From Microthrix sp041394405 (lineage in GTDB: Bacteria; Actinomycetota; Acidimicrobiia; Acidimicrobiales; Microtrichaceae), in contig JAWKIF010000016.1 of the NCBI GenBank assembly GCA_041394405.1, positions 1-64,000 of the forward strand: DNA of 64,000 nt, read 5' to 3'. This document shows positions 61,215 through 64,000 of this stretch, piece by piece. A program made the position numbers and the translations under genes. Within the stretch, counting starts at the first letter, position 1, and the number at the start of each line of letters is the position of its first letter. The notes beneath the pieces are model-generated. The model worked only from the letters and a program-made list of their open reading frames with translations. It had not been told where the DNA came from and searched no databases.

Positions 61215-63203
61215 ATGCATGAGCTTCGAGTTCACCGCCTTGACCTCATCGGTGGCCGCCGAACGATCGACTTCCCGGAGGGCTTCTCGGTCATCCGAGG
61301 ATCGATCACGACCGGGAAGACGACCGTTGTTCGGCTGCTTCGCGCTCTTCTTGGCCGAGTCCCCAACCACCTGCCTCCTGAAACCGGCGTTGTCCGGTCG
61401 GTCCGTGGACGTGTCACGTTCGGCTCTGAGCTATGGGAGATCGATCGCCCTCTGGTCACCACCAAGAGCGCAGTCGTATCGCTGAGTCGCCGCGAGCCGG
61501 CAGACGACGAGGACGACGTCGCTCACGAACTCATCGCCGACACGCTTCGGCTGCCCGCCGAGCGTCCAACGTCAACGGTGCCACTCACCTACCAGGACTG
61601 GCTGCTCGCCCGTCTCGGGATCCCGTCGGTCGCAGTTCCACGCGCGCGCACGGACATCACCAGTGAAACGTCTCCCGTCACGATCAACGACTGGCTCCTC
61701 TACTGCATCGTGCGTGATGACGAGATCGACACCGCGGTATTCGGACACAAGGACACGTTCACGGACCGCAAACGACGAGCTGTATTCGAGATCAACTACG
61801 GGATCTACAGCGCCGAGGTCGCGGACCTGCAAGCTCAGCTGAGGAGCGTCGAGCTCAGGCTCGAGGACCTCGACCGCTCGAACGACGCCGTCCGCGCCTT
61901 CCTCAAAGACACTCCGTTCTCCAGCCTCGACGACATCGACGAGCAGACGACCGTCGTCCGCGACGCGATCAGCGAGATCAGCGCACAGGCGCAGTCGGTC
62001 GCCTCCGCTGGCCTGGCCGAAACCCAGAGTCGACGACTTCGAGCACAGATCAGCGACGTCGAACAACGACTTGTCTCCGCTGCTGCGGCAGAACGCGCCG
62101 CCGCCCGCAGTCGCGCAGAACTCGACGACCTTCATCAGACCCTGAGCACGCAGTCCGAGCGCCTCACCCGTGCCATCGTCGCCGACGAATGGCTAGTCGA
62201 CTTCGACTTCGTCGTCTGCCCTCGATGCGGCACAAGTATCGAGCCCAGCCGGTCCGACGAGGACCACTGCTACCTCTGCCTTCAAACCCCTCACCAATCC
62301 GGATTCCATGACGAACTCGTCGTGGAGCAAGAACGCATCGCCAGTCAGATGGTCGAGACCCAGTCCCTCGCAGAGCTGCGCGACGACGAGTTGGCCGCCT
62401 TGCGATCCGAGCGCGAACGGCTCGAGCAGGAGGCTGTGCTTGCGAACGCCGAGCTTGATCGACGGACAGCTGAGTTCCTCTCACAGCGCGCTGAGTCTCT
62501 CGTCGTGGCAGCCGGCCAGCGGGCCGGGCTCGAGGCCCGACTGCTCCAACTGACCGAGTACCGGCAGTTGCTGATCCGGTACACCGACCTCGAAGGCCAA
62601 CGGGCCGCGCTCGAGGACGAACGGGCCGACCTCGTCGATGCCCTCGCCCAACACGAACGACTTGGAACTAGGGCAGAGGAACTCATCAGGGCGTTGGAGG
62701 CTCGGTTTCTGGAGTACCTCCAGCGCCTCCATGTGTCCTTGTCCGATCTACCGCTGACGGCCGCCATCAACCGGGCCACCTACCTTCCGGTCGTGACCGA
62801 GCGACCATTCGACGAGCTGTCCAGCCAGGGGCTGACCGTGCTCGTCAACGTCGCCCACGCGCTCGCGCACCACACCGTCTCTCTCGACAACGATCTTCCA
62901 CTCCCGAGCCTGCTGGTCTTGGATGGGCTTTCAAACAACGTGGGCCACGAGGGCTTCGACCTCGAACGGCGGGACGACACGTATCGGCTGCTCATGGACG
63001 AGGTAGCGAGGTACGGCGGCCGGCTCCAGGTCATCGCCTTGGACAACGACGTCCCAGCGTTCGCCGACGACGCGATCGTCTTGACCCTCTCACCAGACGA
63101 CAGACTTATCCGCACCGAGGCAGCACAGCTTGATGAGCAAGGCGGCGAGTCGTTTGGTCGCGACGAGGACGAGGCAACGGGCGCTCCGAGCGAGCGCAGC
63201 TGA
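61215..63203 (+). CDS. lmuB: Lamassu/ABC-3C SMC-like ATPase with zinc hook (LmuB-like)
   Basis: A 662-aa SMC/Rad50-like ATPase. Walker A is GSITTGKT (29-36). Long coiled coils (about 200-330 and 365-510) flank a zinc hook of two CxxC pairs, Cys335/338 (CPRC) and Cys352/355 (CYLC). The signature region is ELSSQGLTVLVNVAHAL (534-550) and Walker B is LLVLDG (566-571), where Gly replaces the usual catalytic Glu. It is predicted to sense foreign DNA or DNA ends and release the nuclease. Leucine codons are mainly CTC and CTT, unlike CTG-rich neighbours, a sign of transfer. AGGGAG precedes the ATG by about 10 nt. Confidence 0.8.
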   Translation: MHELRVHRLDLIGGRRTIDFPEGFSVIRGSITTGKTTVVRLLRALLGRVPNHLPPETGVVRSVRGRVTFGSELWEIDRPLVTTKSAVVSLSRREPADDEDDVAHELIADTLRLPAERPTSTVPLTYQDWLLARLGIPSVAVPRARTDITSETSPVTINDWLLYCIVRDDEIDTAVFGHKDTFTDRKRRAVFEINYGIYSAEVADLQAQLRSVELRLEDLDRSNDAVRAFLKDTPFSSLDDIDEQTTVVRDAISEISAQAQSVASAGLAETQSRRLRAQISDVEQRLVSAAAAERAAARSRAELDDLHQTLSTQSERLTRAIVADEWLVDFDFVVCPRCGTSIEPSRSDEDHCYLCLQTPHQSGFHDELVVEQERIASQMVETQSLAELRDDELAALRSERERLEQEAVLANAELDRRTAEFLSQRAESLVVAAGQRAGLEARLLQLTEYRQLLIRYTDLEGQRAALEDERADLVDALAQHERLGTRAEELIRALEARFLEYLQRLHVSLSDLPLTAAINRATYLPVVTERPFDELSSQGLTVLVNVAHALAHHTVSLDNDLPLPSLLVLDGLSNNVGHEGFDLERRDDTYRLLMDEVARYGGRLQVIALDNDVPAFADDAIVLTLSPDDRLIRTEAAQLDEQGGESFGRDEDEATGAPSERS

Positions 63204-63702
63204 GGCGGTCGGCCGAAGCTGCAAGGGCTCGTCACGACATCTCAGCAGCGCGATGGCGTCTCCGGTTGTCTCGCTCGTCTTCCGCGGCCCGCCGCCGCCG
63301 TGATCCCGCGGCGCCCATGCCCCGACGACTCATCGGTCCGCTTCCTCGCTACTCCCTCGTGTCCTTCGCGGGCGGCCGGCTGGAGGTGCATGGGTGGCCC
63401 GTGCCTGAAAACGCACGCCGTTCGAGATTGGGCATGATGCGTTGGCTCGTCATGGCCCACCCTTGGAGGCGGATGACTGGTCGCCCCTCGTGCGGTTCAG
63501 GACCGAACGCTCAAGTTGCGGTCGGCACTGAGATAGGCATGCTCACCGGCGCCGCGTGGCGATGGCAAGCATCGACCTTCGGGTTGTGGCGGCGGTTAGA
63601 GTGATCGTTGCAGCGCCGGTTCGCCCCGTTGACGCCCCGGGTCCGGCCTTCGTGGCTGCGTCGGCGTCCCTTCTGAATCTGTGATCGAAGGGACACCGCA
63701 TC
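63204..63702. other. Gene-poor stretch before the integrase
   Basis: About 500 bp between the defence operon and the recombinase gene. An open frame at 63266-63604 (+) has erratic composition and is not believed. No tRNA-like repeat of the initiator tRNA end was found here. Confidence 0.45.
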
Positions 63703-64000
63703 ATGCGCGGCTACGTGACCAAGAAGGGCAAGAAGTACTACGTCGTCATCTACGACGGCATCGACCCGGCGACGGGCAAGGAGAAGCGGCGCTGGGTCGC
63801 CGCGGGCAACCGGCGTGACGACGCCGACAAGCTTGTGACCGAGCTGACCAAGCGGAGCCATCGTGGCGAGACGGTGGTGAGCGAGAAGCTGACGCTGGGC
63901 CAGTACCTGACGACGCGGTGGCTGCCGGTCCAAGAGAGCCGGTTGCGGGCGAGCACGTACGACTCGTACCGACGCAACATCGACCTGCACGTCATCCCGG
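63703..64000 (+). CDS. Tyrosine recombinase/integrase, N-terminal part (runs off window)
   Basis: The first 99 residues of a phage-type integrase, cut by the window end. The arm-type DNA-binding domain reads MRGYVTKKGKKYYVVIYDGI and continues with DPATGKEKRRWVAAGNRRDD. The core-binding SAM-like domain starts at LTLGQYLTTRWLPVQESRLRASTYDSYRRNI. The catalytic R-H-R-Y domain lies beyond the window. GAAGGGA lies 9 nt before the ATG. It may be the integrase of the island that carries the defence operon or of a neighbouring element. Confidence 0.85.
   Translation, partial: MRGYVTKKGKKYYVVIYDGIDPATGKEKRRWVAAGNRRDDADKLVTELTKRSHRGETVVSEKLTLGQYLTTRWLPVQESRLRASTYDSYRRNIDLHVIP

Noticed and set aside
63266..63604. 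112-codon frame upstream of the integrase
   Set aside because: No ribosome site, erratic composition and no domain features.

Overview
The window is about 64 kb of GC-rich DNA from the chromosome of a high-GC Gram-positive bacterium. Two WhiB proteins, a TIGR03624-type zinc hydrolase, a DivIVA-domain protein, a UPF0182 membrane protein, a predicted F420-dependent oxidoreductase and dense GTG starts point to Actinobacteria. The gene set would suit the class Acidimicrobiia, but that placement is inference. No replication origin, rRNA or CRISPR array was seen.

Layout. 0-7 kb: hypothetical gene, L,D-transpeptidase lipoprotein, MoxR ATPase plus VWA protein pair, two whiB genes, 5-formyl-THF cyclo-ligase and a short tatA. 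7-17.5 kb: HtrA-like protease, polyphosphate kinase, MFS permease, zinc hydrolase, SDR protein, PDZ membrane protein, moaE and mreB. 17.6-22.5 kb: a five-gene Liv-type ABC transporter operon whose four junctions all overlap by 4 bp. 22.5-34 kb: HEAT protein, an Ala/Pro/Glu-rich protein, a PDZ-Lon protease, DivIVA-like protein, UPF0182 protein, DUF368 transporter and H+-pyrophosphatase. 34-44 kb: two secreted proteins sharing a C-terminal module, an MsrA-molybdoenzyme pair, a lipoprotein, a membrane adenylate cyclase and a secreted coiled-coil glucosaminidase. 44-58.5 kb: metabolic and regulatory genes (MarR, metG, LLM oxidoreductase with aldehyde dehydrogenase, acyltransferase, methyltransferase, 2OG-Fe(II)-type oxygenase, esterase, flavodoxin, VOC protein, NDH-2, HAD phosphatase, crotonase).

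The right end looks like an acquired island. It starts at an initiator tRNA-Met gene (58669-58745), carries a tight three-gene operon (59470-63203), and is followed by the start of a tyrosine recombinase that runs off the window. The operon encodes a DUF4297/Cap4-like nuclease, a small middle protein and an SMC-like ATPase with a zinc hook. This is the layout of Lamassu-type, or ABC-three-component, anti-phage systems. Its leucine codon use (CTC/CTT rich) differs from the CTG-rich neighbours.

Polyphosphate kinase and a predicted K+-independent H+-pyrophosphatase suggest active phosphate-based energy storage. The cell-envelope set (L,D-transpeptidase, MreB, glucosaminidase, DUF368, DivIVA-like protein, TatA) is consistent with a rod or filament with a peptidoglycan wall.
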